37,639 bases of DNA from Isohypsibius dastychi (GCA_034696485.1 JAQIWT010000086.1:1-37639), one strand, 5' to 3'. Counted from the first letter of the stretch, positions 9,191 through 20,279 are shown. Notes: generated by a model not told the origin, from the letters alone. Numbers and translations: made by a program.

Positions 9191-9478
9191 TCAAAAGGTT
9201 TTTGACTGATCAATAATTTTGTTTTGAAATATACCTTGCGCGGGTGAACGTTTCAACCGGACCCCCCCACTGGGTCGGAATATGCTTCGTCTCCTACTTC
9301 TCTTACCTGAAACTGTATACCAGACTTGTGATGGATTATTCATGGTCAACCACGTTTTCTGTCGTTGATGCGGAGGCTCCCTTGATGTTCTTGCTTTTTG
9401 CGACACTTGTAGGAAACGCTCTAGAGAAAATACCGCGGCATGTACATTATACTCAGCGTTGGGAGCGATCCAAAGCAA
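9191..9478 (-). CDS. Unidentified exon-like frame
   Basis: The minus-strand frame includes AVFSLERFLQVSQKARTSRE and ends its protein-like part at WYTVS, followed by a donor-like GTAAGAGAAG at about 9306-9315. A further coding-like piece (FFRKLEADVDIFHGQ) lies upstream at about 9590-9650 in a different frame. The gene is not recognised. Exons on both sides of the hAT MITE may belong to one locus. Confidence 0.3.
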   Translation of the reverse strand: MLWIAPNAEYNVHAAVFSLERFLQVSQKARTSREPPHQRQKTWLTMNNPSQVWYTVSGKRSRRRSIFRPSGGVRLKRSPAQGIFQNKIIDQSKTF

Positions 9479-9717
9479 CTAACTATGCCGTTATACTAGA
9501 GAACTTTCGAACAAGCTCTCGAGGTACGCTTCACATTGAATTCAATTTGACGATGGCAAGTGCTCGATTATTGCTGTAGTGCTGCTGTTTTTTTGGCCAT
9601 GGAAGATATCTACGTCAGCTTCTAGTTTGCGGAAGAAGGTTATTTCATTGTAGTGATCAGCTTATACATTTTAGATAGATCGAGGCACACCTCGCCAACA
9701 TGACCAGTGGAGAATAT

Positions 9718-9725
9718 GTTAGCTG
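9718..9725 (+). repeat. Target-site duplication GTTAGCTG (left)
   Basis: Identical to 10134-10141 across the MITE. Confidence 0.9.
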
Positions 9726-10133
9726 CAAGGGCTCGTCTGAGCTGTTGGAGGGTGTACATTTTATGTACACACCCGCTTTTCTCAAGTCCTTTGGGTCGAA
9801 AAACAATTTGGATGTCATTTTCTTGTTCAGTTTGTTTTTCTGATTCGGGAGGTGCACGCAGGGGGGCAACATTTTTCAGACCCCCAAGGGGGTAGCGTTG
9901 GGGGAAAGCCAGTCAGAAAGGCGCTTTTCTGCTTACGCTTTTCTGATTGGCTGCCCTTTTCGATGCCCCCTTTGGGGTTCGAAAAATATTGCATCCCTGA
10001 TTGTACCTTCCGAATCAGAAAAACAAACTGAACAAGAAAATGGTATTCAAAATTGTTTTTGACTCATAGAAGTCGAGAAAAGCAGGAGGTGTACATAAAA
10101 TGTACACCCTCCAACAGCTCAAACGAGCCCCTG
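9726..10133. mobile_element. 408-bp hAT-type foldback MITE with 8-bp target duplication
   Basis: It is flanked by the perfect direct repeat GTTAGCTG (9718-9725 and 10134-10141), the 8-bp target duplication typical of hAT transposons. The right end read inward starts CAGGGGCTCGTTTGAGCTG and the left end CAAGGGCTCGTCTGAGCTG, matching the usual hAT CAGGG-type terminus. The match continues almost to the centre, so the element is one long imperfect palindrome with arms near 195 bp. It contains GTGTACATTTTATGTACAC near each end and GGGGG-rich internal parts. No ORF of its own. Removing it rejoins flanks that read as a splice-acceptor-like TTTCAG on the minus strand. Confidence 0.9.
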
Positions 10134-10141
10134 GTTAGCTG
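10134..10141 (+). repeat. Target-site duplication GTTAGCTG (right)
   Basis: Identical to 9718-9725 across the MITE. Confidence 0.9.
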
Positions 10142-10382
10142 AAACGAAGACGAATCACGTTCTTCGATGAAGTCAACTCCAGTTTTGAGTGCATTTGTTT
10201 TTTCCAGGTCTATATGGCGCGTGACCCAGTTGTGGATCTTCCAGTCGTGTATGGGAATCTTACATGGGAATACAACGATCGACATGACGAGGTAAAATTT
10301 CGCTAATGTACGAATGAATACCTCTAATAACTTACTGAAATACGAGCATAACGTTGCGCTGTACCTTCCTTGCTTTTTGTTA

Positions 10383-10731
10383 TGTCACAGGTAGCCAGAA
10401 CGGCATTCGATTCTCTGCTGCTGCTTCAGCCCCATCTGAACAATATGACCAGTGACGAAAGCCGCGCAGCTTTCGACCGCGAGGATACCCGAAAATGGGC
10501 CGGTAGACTGGGCAAACCTCGAACTCCGTCCACTTTGTTAGATTGATCGGCAGAACTATAACTTTGCCGCCGAACATTCTTCAGTTTTGCAACCTTTAAC
10601 CTCATAATTTCATCGGCAGACGCGCTGGAGATAATCGCTCGGACAGTAGAAAATCGGAGAACCAACACATCAGCTGAGTTCAACAACGCGAAGTCTTTAA
10701 TAGACATGCTCATCAACCATTCTTTTAACAC
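10383..10731 (-). CDS. Unidentified coding-like segment, frame uncertain
   Basis: The minus-strand frame from 10731 carries SIKDFALLNSADVLVLRF and ASADEIMRLKVAKLKNVRRQ, helical and protein-like. Around 10530 the best reading seems to move to another frame (AQSTGPFSGILAVESCAAF, then TGHIVQMGLKQQQRIE), which suggests a one-base lesion or an unseen intron. A TGH-containing piece in the flank of the MITE (about 9690-9720) is weakly similar to the latter. The family is not recognised. Confidence 0.3.
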
Positions 10732-11024
10732 AAGTACAACGGCTGTGCATATCAGTCAAAATACGGGTAGGTTAACGGATTTGACTGTGACGCGGTTCAA
10801 TATGAGAACTGGCGTAAAACGGTAAGCCGTTGCACTAATTGGTTTGGTTTAATGGCTTAACGTCGCATGCAATCAGACATACGGTCTGTTTAAAAGCCGC
10901 GGCTTTTACAAAAAGGTCAAGTAAAAGGGATAGGGCGCCGTACAAAAAACTCGACATGGAGCGGTTAAGTGGCAAGGAAAACTGAGTACTTCGACAACAT
11001 CTCTACAACAGATAGAATTGTTTT

Positions 11025-11405
11025 CTAGTCCAATCTATCCCGTTTCGAGGTGAAAATTCCCAGGCTACGATAATCATCCATGTGAAAGGGCCGTCCATTC
11101 CATATCTTTACAATCCGGAAGACGAATGAATGGTGCGAGAGGGTCATCCGTGTTCCTTCGACAGTCGTTTGTAACGGCAAGATCGGCTCTGGGTGAAATT
11201 CCAGACGAAATTGGCCACGAGTATTTCCTGCAACAGAAAAAACGGCGGCACCTGAATAATACGGCAAAAAAAGGAGATCACCTTGCGGAATCAAATTGAA
11301 GATGAGCTTGTACGCTAAGATAAGCGAGAGCTTTATCCGGCGAAGAATATGTGGATCCCATCCAATATCTTTCAATCGTGAACAATAGCGAACTTCTGGT
11401 GAGGC
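11025..11405 (-). mobile_element. 3' end of a LINE-like reverse-transcriptase ORF (fragment)
   Basis: The minus-strand frame reads YCSRLKDIGWDPHILRRI, then LSLILAYKLIFNLI, then after a variable part SFVFRIVKIWNGRPF and a tail ending FTSKRDRLD. This is the order seen at the C-terminus of many CR1/Jockey/RTE-type non-LTR retrotransposon proteins: 'L.W..L..RR...rL.l.YKi.n', then 'F..R....WN.LP......s...Fk..L'. No catalytic YADD box, endonuclease or polyA tail is visible here, so this is a 5'-truncated relic. The match is to a remembered consensus, so confidence is moderate. Confidence 0.5.
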
Positions 11406-11554
11406 ATCAGGAGGAGCCGCAAGATTGAGGCCACGTAAGAAGCATGTTAATGTTAAGTGAATTCTTTTATGGGGCGACTGTTTATATCCCAGGCGTGGTT
11501 ACATTAGCTGGAAGCTAGACCTTTAAGTCTGGTCCCTGTATGTCTGAAGCAAAC

Positions 11555-11794
11555 TCATGTCCGAAGCAAACTGGGTGAGATTGTGAAAGAAAGCTGCCTG
11601 ACAGGCAGTTTCTCTCGAAAGTTCTCGTTCTTCCACATCTCTGCCACTGCTATTTTAGCGGCTGGACCGCTATATAGCAAAACGGGAGTTTTAAGTGTAC
11701 TTTGCTGAATCCATGCAATGTCCGGACGATTCATTCTCATTTTTGGCCCTTCGAGCCAAAATGAAATGACACCACTCATCCCACACCACACCAC
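11555..11794 (-). CDS. Unidentified coding-like frame
   Basis: A 79-codon minus-strand frame (SFWLEGPKMRMNRPDIAWIQ, then AEMWKNENFREKLPVRQ). Protein-like composition, no recognised domain. It may belong to the same relic as the LINE-like fragment. Confidence 0.2.
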   Translation of the reverse strand: MVWCGMSGVISFWLEGPKMRMNRPDIAWIQQSTLKTPVLLYSGPAAKIAVAEMWKNENFREKLPVRQLSFTISPSLLRT

Positions 11795-12035
11795 TCATAC
11801 AGCAAACACCACACATATCAGACCAAAAGTGAGTACCATGCGATCTCGCCCACTGAGAATAAGTACGACATAGTACAAGCTTTCTTATGTTAGATCTGTC
11901 ACAAGTACAAATTTTGATATTCGCTTTTGTTCCGTTTCATGATTGGATACCAGCTATTGCCTTTGATGAGTGATGACTCATGGTGATTTTTACTCGTTCT
12001 GTATCCTCCTTCCCACATTTTTGCCATGAATATAC

Positions 12036-12245
12036 GTGGGCTCCATAATTTTGTTACCATTGATTAACGTACGGTTTCCGTACAAAGAGTAGCCGTCCTA
12101 TCATCCGTACGCACAAACGTACGATATCTCTCTCGTCAGTGATTTGAAATGCTCAGTACGGGCTCGACGAGAAATACGTCGCGGTTCGTGGTATGGTAAT
12201 CAAGTGATTCACGTACGTTGCTGGTAACAAAATTATGAAGCCCAC
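12036..12245. mobile_element. 210-bp MITE with 24-bp inverted repeats
   Basis: The left end GTGGGCTCCATAATTTTGTT and its continuation ACCA (12036-12059) pair with 12222-12245 on the opposite strand with one mismatch. The interior holds no ORF but is rich in CGTACG and CCGTAC motifs (about 12067-12125 and 12211-12218). No clear target duplication; flanks read GAATATAC and TTGTAAGG. Confidence 0.75.
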
Positions 12246-12259
12246 TTGTAAGGTTTGTT

Positions 12260-13064
12260 TTGTTATTCATTCGTGCCTTCCATCAGTTTATTTTCGCTCG
12301 CGTTTCTTGACTAACGGACGTTGTATTTTGTGAACTTTGTCGATTAGATCATCCCTTGCTGAAACCTCCGGTTACCATCTACTTTCATATTCGCGAAAAC
12401 GAGATTCAGGCTTAGGCCACCCGCTATCATTCATTTATTACCGTTGTTCAAATTGTGCAAAGGCAAGCGGCAGACCCGTTGACAGACCCTGGTTGTCAAC
12501 ATTCAGTGGATGCCATAAAAGAATGCCATGCAACCATTGCAAGCGACATCGAACTGCGAGTATTTGCTTCAAGCTTCCAAGATTTTGTTCGTTCCGACAA
12601 CGTCGGAAACTCGCCTCGCAAGAGCTTGCAACTGGTTTTGCAGTGAACTGAGAGGAAATCTGTTGCGATAACTTTTGGCCGAATAGTTGCAACTACACCC
12701 AATTCTTGTGATGTCGAACGCCTGATTTTCTCTTGAGAAACATATTGAGCATTTAGTATGCGCACTTGTGCACTGAGTGTCCATGGAGAACTTGAACCGA
12801 CTCAGCGTTTCTCTTTTGATTTTGGTAAACCATCTGTGCAGAACATCCTTGGTTACCATACTCTGTTCTCCAATCTGGACTGGATGGGACATCCACAATC
12901 TGAAAACAATATTCGGCGATTAAGATTATTCGAGAGGGTATTTTCGTGTGTTTCGATCTTACGCCCGATACGAATTCTGGTCGGTGGGTTGTAGGTAGAT
13001 TTTCTGAGTATGTGTACATTTTCAGAACTACTTGTTGGTCACAGGGCAACATCTGATAGCTCAC
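12260..13064. other. Overlapping frames on both strands, gene not resolved
   Basis: Frames of 60-110 codons lie on both strands. The minus frame 12569-12898 (GEQSMVTKDVLHRWFTKIKR and KCSICFSREN) and the plus frame 12337-12651 overlap and cannot both be real. No domain recognised and no splice structure convincing. Confidence 0.2.
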
Positions 13065-13318
13065 GCATAGTGTGTGTGGTTAGCCGATTGATACAGCAAA
13101 TAGGGAGTGCACTTGATCTTGAGAACGGAGTATTTAAACCATGATCCTCACCGGAAACACAAGAACGTTAACGCAACGGGACAGGACAATCACGAGCAAC
13201 ATTACAAATCAGGTATGAATAAGTATTGTTTTTGTACTACAGTATCACAGGCGTTTGCGGGAATGCACTGTGCAGATGTGGTCCAACTGCCTTAACAAAT
13301 GTTGAATCCGTCCAATCA

Positions 13319-13429
13319 TGCCTGGCAAATCGAAAAGGATAAAGTGTTTGCTGTGCCAGCTCGCCTCCATGAAGTGTTCATTATCGACAAATAACGGCAG
13401 AGTGAGAATAACGATACTGGCTGGTGAGT
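13319..13429 (+). CDS. Possible short Cys-containing exon
   Basis: A plus-strand frame of 36 codons, MPGKSKRIKCLLCQLASMKC then a basic and hydrophobic tail, stopping just after a donor-like GGTGAGTG. The C-x2-C pair is suggestive of a zinc-binding start, but an overlapping minus frame (13245-13508) is equally open. Confidence 0.15.
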
Positions 13430-13786
13430 GATGAGAGTGGACGCAGAACAATTTGCCCAATCCAGAATCCTGGCTTGATAAGTCCGGACACATGTCGTCA
13501 AGCATCACCAGTGGATTCTTTGCTCACTTTAGGAAACGGGAGTCTTTGAAAGCCGGCATTCCAGTTTAAAGCTCGACGTAGGATATTGTATTGAGTGGAG
13601 TACCGTGGAGATTTTGAGAAGCTCCGGAAAGCCACAATACCTTGCTGGCATTGGATGAATACGTTTCTCTTGTAACATTTTGATCCATATCTCGGGCTCC
13701 ATATGATAAACCGCAAAATCTTGAGCAAATTGATTATATAACCGTGAACCATACTAGTAACTCTGATATTTCTTGTATCTCATCAT

Positions 13787-14017
13787 TTATACTTCCGAAA
13801 ATGGATGATTCAAAAGATAATGAGTTGGAGTCGCTCCGTTCTTCTTATGAATACTGGCTGAACGACGTACTGTGACAAAATTATTATCTCTGATTATTAT
13901 GGCGATCATTATCTCTGACTTTCCAGCATAGGTGATTTCAACAACTTGGATGACTTGCATGGTTAAGTTGAGCCTAACCAGCACAGTATTCATTACCGGT
14001 ATCAGATTGTTGCCCAT
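13787..14017 (-). CDS. Unidentified coding-like frame
   Basis: Minus strand, 76 codons, beginning MGNNLIPVMNTVLVRLNLTM and continuing with VVEITYAGKSEIMIAIIIRD. Hydrophobic/beta-like composition, no domain recognised. Confidence 0.2.
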   Translation of the reverse strand: MGNNLIPVMNTVLVRLNLTMQVIQVVEITYAGKSEIMIAIIIRDNNFVTVRRSASIHKKNGATPTHYLLNHPFSEV

Positions 14018-14698
14018 TACAGCGTGAGTGTATAGAATTGGGCTACGGCCTTCAACAGGCCACCACGTCTCACTGAAACAACTCGATCAAAATGTAACTT
14101 GGGAGATGAGAGATATGCTCAATCCAGTACGAATCCCAGGTACTTGGCCCAAAAGCCAGCGGGGATGACCAATGACTTTCAGCATGGTCACTCGCTCCAG
14201 GGCACAGAGTGAGTCCTGGAGACCCCTAACAGGCAAGAACCAATCAAAGCTGAAATTCAGCTTGCGTAAGGCGCATCACGGCAACACTTTTGTCCATTTT
14301 GAAACTGATATGAGCCACAAGAATCAAGTCTGTTCTATACATTTGCCTGGTTGCTAAATTCGCATCTCACATAAGTTGACGGATAAGTATTCCCGATCTA
14401 AGAACATTGCGTCAGATCAACATTTTGCGCTTTATATTGCGTCAGTCACCTCGACGGCTCACCTCGCCACAGATTGTTAGTGGAAAAACGGCTAACGATG
14501 AGAACGGAACGCAAATTACCTTGACCCACCCGAACAGAACCACGATGCTTTGATTTGGTAAGTCGCGAATCAAATACCACTACATTGCATGTAGAAATAC
14601 ATGTTGCGAATTTATTCTGCCTCGCCAATACGCTCCCGGGACACCGACGAATGCTGCTACGAGGTTCATTGTCAGGATCATCACGCGTCGTCATCGAG

Positions 14699-15061
14699 CT
14701 AACAAATCGAGCTAACGAATGCTCGAACAGCTGCTTCGGTTTGTCGTTTACTACTACCAGCTACAACGCTGGCATATTGTTTCGAAAGAATCGGAAGGAA
14801 GAGGTCGTTTGGAGGCAGAATTTTACATTTGATCACGCCGGAGATCTGATACACCAGAAGAAAGTTGCTCTTGATAATCTTCGGTGGTTCAACCGGATAT
14901 TCAACTGTCCAGTTGATGAAGGGATACTGGAAGATGATATCCAGAGACCTTATTCTCTCGCAAGGTTGGCGATCATCATCCAGCTTGATCGCATTTGTTC
15001 TTCTGCCGAAAAATTTCATGCATTTGATTCTATGCTCCCAGATGATGCGCACATTTAGCAC
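14699..15061 (-). CDS. Unidentified exon-like frame (120 codons)
   Basis: The minus-strand frame has codon usage with frequent C/G third positions and a protein-like sequence: IIWEHRIKCMKFFGRR, WTVEYPVEPPKIIKSN, VIKCKILPPNDLFLPIL. It overlaps a 167-codon plus-strand frame (14555-15058). I favour the minus strand on codon-third-position grounds by eye, but cannot exclude the other. No family recognised. Confidence 0.35.
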   Translation of the reverse strand: MLNVRIIWEHRIKCMKFFGRRTNAIKLDDDRQPCERIRSLDIIFQYPFINWTVEYPVEPPKIIKSNFLLVYQISGVIKCKILPPNDLFLPILSKQYASVVAGSSKRQTEAAVRAFVSSIC

Positions 15062-15409
15062 AATCAGTTCGATGTCGTGAATTCTGTTGAAAGTGAATTA
15101 ATAAATGTCGCTAATTTTCTTCGTAAGCTTGGGGTGCGTCAAGAAACTGGCACTCAAAGCACCACCCTTACGGTGAGTCCCTTCATCAACGCCGGCTCCG
15201 TACCTCCATGAATCAGCACTTCTACTTTCCATTTACACTGTTGGAGCGCAGAGACGCCCATGTTACAATCATTGAACCAAGTGCTGCCATCTGCGATGGA
15301 ACTAACAACAGAACATTCGACATTCAACCATCTGGAAATCTTATTTCTCGGCTGACATGGCTTTTCTAGGTGGTGGTGAATGCTCGACATCAAAAGTTGA
15401 TTCCTCACG

Positions 15410-16270
15410 TCAAAAGAAAGGAATCCATTTGTCCAAAGATCTGTAGTGGAAAGTATGAACGGGTTGCCTGATCTTTAACCGAAAAAAAATTCCCGCAATG
15501 ATGTGATGGAACAAAATTTCATTTACACATGATGAAAGGAAAATCTGAGACTCGAGAAGAAACGAATAAATAAAATAAATCATGGCATTTTATGAGCCGT
15601 AACGCGATTAGATATTGACCGATAATAAAAAAAGATGAGAAAACGATCGCTGATGGTCAAGGATTCAGGAATGGCCCATGGCTAAAATAGGGTCAGTATA
15701 TCAGAACAATATTGCCGCTATGTTCACCTTATATTTGGGATTGAATATACCGATGGAAAAGGAATACAGAACTCAACTGTGAGAAGGTTTCACAACCATT
15801 AAGGATCTGGGAAACTGTTATTCCTCTCAAAATGAACTGATTTCAACGAGTGGAAAGTGAGACATATCACACAACGTGAATCGATTGCGGTACTCAGTGT
15901 CCTTCTTCATCTTATTGCATTCCTGAGTGTAAAAAATTAGAGTAAAAAATTTCAACATTGAGGTCTATCAGGACTATCTCCGTCACCCACACTAAAAGCG
16001 TCAATATGTAAGTGGAATGAATTGCAAGCAATATCTTTATAATTCCTGCCAGCATCTCCAATGTTTTGTGGACATGTTATTGACTGCATCAGCATGGTTT
16101 GTTCCACCACAAAGCCGAAACTAAGAACTGTGAATGGGACCTAACTGGATTGAACGAATTGCACCACGACACTACGCCCAATGATGTCAACAACTGCTTT
16201 TAATTAAACATGACATAAAGCATCCTGGTTTTTAACATGCCGTATCACACTGTTCCGGATAAACTTCTCG
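15410..16270. other. AT-rich stretch without recognisable gene
   Basis: Stops in all frames; no repeats or exon borders of note. Confidence 0.5.
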
Positions 16271-16273
16271 ACA

Positions 16274-16700
16274 ATGTTGATGATAGTACCTTTATTGATC
16301 CGCACCAGAATGATTGAAATTAATGGACGGCAAATTGAAGCCTTTCGTATGGAGCACAAAATTGCTCCCCGATGTGTGGGAATAACCGTCCGATTTGTTG
16401 AGCCCGAAAGATTTTTCGAGGAGCCGATACAATGCCTTGGCGATTCCGATAGATTCCAACCCTACAAAGATGTCAAAAACAATCATATCGATCACGAGAC
16501 TCAATAACTATCTTCAGGTCAGAATCGAACAACGATGCAGCTTCCTCCGCACTGTTCGAGCCGTACAGCGTGGAAGATCTGGTCACCATCCCGAATAAAT
16601 CGCCCAACGTACTGCGAAAATTCAACTGATCATTGTTAGACGCAGTGAATTCCACCGTTCCACTGTCAAACGACTTGACGCGTTCCCAGAATTACCCCAA
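16274..16700. other. Short frames on both strands, unresolved
   Basis: Frames of 60-77 codons (16274-16507 plus; 16292-16504 and 16473-16655 minus) overlap each other. None has a recognisable motif. Confidence 0.2.
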
Positions 16701-16879
16701 AAGCATCGTGAATGAAATCGCCGCAGCAAAAACAGCTGTCACTCATTACATTTTGGACATAGACTCCGTTTTCTGAAGGTATGGATTTGTGACGGTAACA
16801 CCAGTACCGATGGATTTGTAACCATCCTTGAGGGGAATCCACTCTTTAGGTGGAATAACCTACAGAAAATAAGAGCTGA

Positions 16880-17220
16880 AACATGGTACATAAATCTACT
16901 GCCAATACAAAAAAAATCCTGCTGATACAAATTTGTACCGTGAGTTCATTTGACCAGCTCAGATACAGAGTACAGATATAGAGATAATGCCGGTTAAAAC
17001 AAAAATATACCGCCAGTACGTTCTTGAACTGCCAGTCGGATAATTATATTGTGTGCAGTACAACAAAATACTACCAGAACAGTTTGTTCTTTTTGTCTGC
17101 TTGGACAATCAGTTCAAGAACATACTGTCGATGAAAACATAATTTTCTACTGGTACAGAAATGGAGAGCTACTCCGATTTTGTTCTATCGGTACAAAAAT
17201 GTTCTGCCAGTCGGTGAGAT
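16880..17220. repeat. Degenerate GCCAGTAC/GGTACA-rich region with an inverted pair
   Basis: CAGTACGTTCTTGAACTG near 17016-17033 is mirrored by CAGTTCAAGAACATACTG near 17110-17127 (one mismatch when folded). CTGCCAGTCGG occurs twice (about 17030 and 17203), and several copies of (C/T)GGTACA(A/G)A are spread through the stretch. It looks like a decayed palindromic repeat. No coding frame supported. Confidence 0.45.
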
Positions 17221-17279
17221 TTGTAATTATCCTGTTTGTGGAGCTCTGCTTAGTCTTTGGAACACAAAATGAGCTCTAA

Positions 17280-18250
17280 CGATTCCGTTGCCTTTTCTGC
17301 TTTCTCGTGATCTGACTTACCCATAATTGGTCTGAGACACACGAAGAATATGGTGTCAATTGAAATCGGTAAAAAGTGGTGATGAGAAAGTCGCGTCACA
17401 GTTTTCGTCGCAGTCAGGAAGCCATCATGTACCAGTCATGACTGAGGTGAGTTGCTTTTGGAAAGTCAAACATCTCTGTTTTCAGGCTGCAGATTAGTGA
17501 TACACGGTACATCTACTTCCAAGAAATTGCACCGTTTTACTACCTACTTGCAATGAATAAGATCGGCGCAACGAAGATTTTGCTCACGGTCTGCCTTCGT
17601 TATTTCACCATGTTCCTATTAGCTCCTGTTCATTCTTTTTTCTCGTTGCTAAACAACTCGCCATATTCGGACGATAGAACAATTCAATTGAAGTGAAGGT
17701 AGAGTCGAATTTGTGTGCCATATTTTCAGTTATACCCGGTAATTGGGCGTTAAAGGGTATGATATGGAGACCTTATCTGTGATTATATATGACTTGATCC
17801 GAATTAAGAATCGATAATTGGGTTTTTTATCCATCCGTAAACCTGTTGATCCAATGGTCAACGAGAATATTTTCCACATACATTTCCAATATACAGTTCA
17901 TGAGTTTGGTATGGAAAACGTCTCATTCGATTGACTTGACCTAAGTTCAGCACAAATGATTGGTTCTTTCTCAATTCACAAACATGATGATTGTCCATAA
18001 GATTTGTGAATCAGGTGAATGTTTTTCATCGGAATCAGCTGAATCTGGTTAAATGAAATTTGGTACGAGATCTTGGTCAGGAATGCTAAAAGTGATTTCC
18101 CTTTTTTGTCCTCGCCTCTAAAATGACGGAGTCATACCGAGAACTGATTGTCTTGCTGTAGACCAATGAATCGACAGATGTCAATCAATTTTTCAGTGTT
18201 GATGCGGATAATGCGTGCTTGAACACGTGCATACGCTAACATAACCTAGG
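17280..18250. other. Stretch without recognisable gene
   Basis: AT-rich, stops in all frames, no element ends seen. Confidence 0.5.
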
Positions 18251-18255
18251 GAGGG

Positions 18256-18849
18256 TTACTTCACACTGCATGGACACCCAATTACAGTTAATATGTTTAA
18301 CGGCTCTATCGGCATCAAAGCTCTTCTGCAAAGTCCCTTCCACCCCGCATATTCTTTCAAGTTAAGTTGGGAAGCCCTAATTCGTGCAAACGCTTGAAAT
18401 CTCGGTGCACAAGACTCTGGCGGTACCGCTTTCTCTACTTGCAATGTTGGGACATGAACTGGTGACACTGTTACTGGAACGGCCTGAAATTTCCTGATGC
18501 TGATCCAAGTTTCTCGGGTAAATTGCACACAAACTCTGCGCCTACACGTAATACATCCAAATCGATCGTTCTCCTTCGTCTTATTATCACTCAGACACAG
18601 AACAAATTTGAAGAGCAGATCTTGGGTTGAAGAATCTTGGTTAGTCTCACCAATATTCAGGTTGATTGGGACGATTTTGCACTGACTAATCCCTGCAGAT
18701 TGCTGGGAACGGCAGCATTGATCCGCTTCCTTTTCACGACAACGGAACACAAAAGGAGCTCTGCCATCCGGCAAGCTGTTCAGTATCAGAACCGCATCGT
18801 CCGGTTTTATGACCGAGAATAATTCTGAAAACTCTTTTGGGCGAGACAA
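18256..18849 (-). CDS. Unidentified ORF (197 codons)
   Basis: A long open minus-strand frame beginning MSRPKEFSELFSVIKPDDAV. It continues through a Cys-rich part (FRCREKEADQCCR; GCITCRRRVCVQF) and a Pro/Val segment (VPVTVSPVHVPTLQVEK) to its stop. Codons with C/G third positions are common, supporting real coding. Upstream on the same strand at 18980-19110, MAQAQSSSLWSLHRSTGRDD followed by MKRVLENQTYDQLVSHV looks like an earlier exon. The family is not recognised; the Cys pairs do not form a standard zinc finger that I can name. Confidence 0.45.
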   Translation of the reverse strand: MSRPKEFSELFSVIKPDDAVLILNSLPDGRAPFVFRCREKEADQCCRSQQSAGISQCKIVPINLNIGETNQDSSTQDLLFKFVLCLSDNKTKENDRFGCITCRRRVCVQFTRETWISIRKFQAVPVTVSPVHVPTLQVEKAVPPESCAPRFQAFARIRASQLNLKEYAGWKGLCRRALMPIEPLNILTVIGCPCSVK

Positions 18850-19311
18850 GTGTTGATGATGAGGCTCGTTATTTGTTGGTGATCAATTGTAATATCAGGC
18901 ACAAATTTAAAACGCTTCATAAGAGTACCGAGCTTGTGTGGTTCACAAATGATGTGCAAAATTATTTCGCGCTAGACATGACTAACGAGCTGATCATACG
19001 TTTGATTTTCCAGCACACGCTTCATGATGTCGTCATCCCGCCCAGTGCTGCGATGTAAACTCCACAGCGAAGAGGATTGAGCTTGCGCCATTTCTGCGGG
19101 ACGAAATCGGGAACAATTCTTCACGATGATGGAGAAGCATTTCCCCGAAATATTCAACTGATTTCGCAGAAAGAGAATGGAAGGGTGCGGAGCCCAGTTG
19201 GAACATGGGGAAAGACCAATTCACCAAGATAATGCGCGTAAAACTTGCAACCGGTTTTGGTGCAAAGTGAGCTGACATGCTAGTGTTGCATTAGTTCCCT
19301 TACATCGCGCA

Positions 19312-20028
19312 CGCTGGAACAGCAAGAAGAGCTGATGCAGGAGCGCCAGCAAGTGCAACGAGATCATGATCTGTTTATTTCGATGACGACATCCCAGAAG
19401 AGTAACACATTTCAGTTCGTGTCATTGGCCGGCCGTGGCTTGAATCGGACATGTGTGGTTGCACCGGGTCGCTAGCCTACTCCACCGCGCGGAAGAACTG
19501 CTCCATCTCAGCGCGCCTGCATGCGTATGAATACATCAGGACGACAATGAACATGTTGTAACACGAAAAGGAAATGGAAATCACTTCTTACTTACTTATA
19601 TCAAGAATATTACGAAGGCGAGGCAGCCACATACAACGTTTCCTTCTACGAACGTGGCGTTTCCTTCTTCACACGAATGGTGGCGCAGGTGCAACGAGAG
19701 TTTCAAGCGATATCAAGAGCAGAATCAACAAACGCGCACTCTTAATTGGCTGACTGATTGCCTGCTTCCTTTCTTGTAGGACCAGCATCAATTTGCGACA
19801 ATTCCATAAAGTTCAGCACAGAGGCTTGCGCATCATGGCACAATATCACACGCACTTCTTCTGCGCCCAACCAGACAGCAGGAATGAAACTATTAACGAA
19901 ATCGTCTCCTTCATCCAGATGCGCTTACGACAGTTGACAAAGATCAAAGAGCGCGACCAAGTGGAAACCTGGCAAAACCTTGACTTCACAACGCCTGTCG
20001 AGCGCACAACGCACGAGTATATATAGCC
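19312..20028 (+). CDS. Possible plus-strand gene, two exon-like pieces
   Basis: Around 19319-19478 a plus frame reads EQQEELMQERQQVQRDHDLF and then SLAGRGLNRTCVVAPGR. A second frame (19793-20026) follows an acceptor-like TTTCTTGTAG at 19771-19780 and contains MRLRQLTKIKERDQVETWQN. This stretch is visibly more GC-rich than its surroundings. No domain recognised; linking the two pieces is inference. Confidence 0.3.
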
Positions 20029-20279
20029 CTACTCCTGGCGCGCTGTACCATCACCGTTGCGCTTCTTTCAGCAGCACTCCAGTCACTTCAGGCCTAGGCG
20101 ACCTCGCGTGATGATGTGATCATCACGTCGGTGCGTTGTATCATCAATCAAATAACCGGTGGTATTCGATTCTTCAAGCCAGACGTTGTGAGTCCGGTGC
20201 GAGACTGGAGGCGAATCATCCCGCCTATGAGCATGAACCAAAAAAAACGCTAGGCGCAAAGAATTAGACATGAAAGGAG

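Noticed and set aside
14555-15058. 167-codon plus-strand ORF
   Set aside because: The opposite frame (14699-15061, minus) has better third-position bias by eye; kept the minus frame at low confidence instead.
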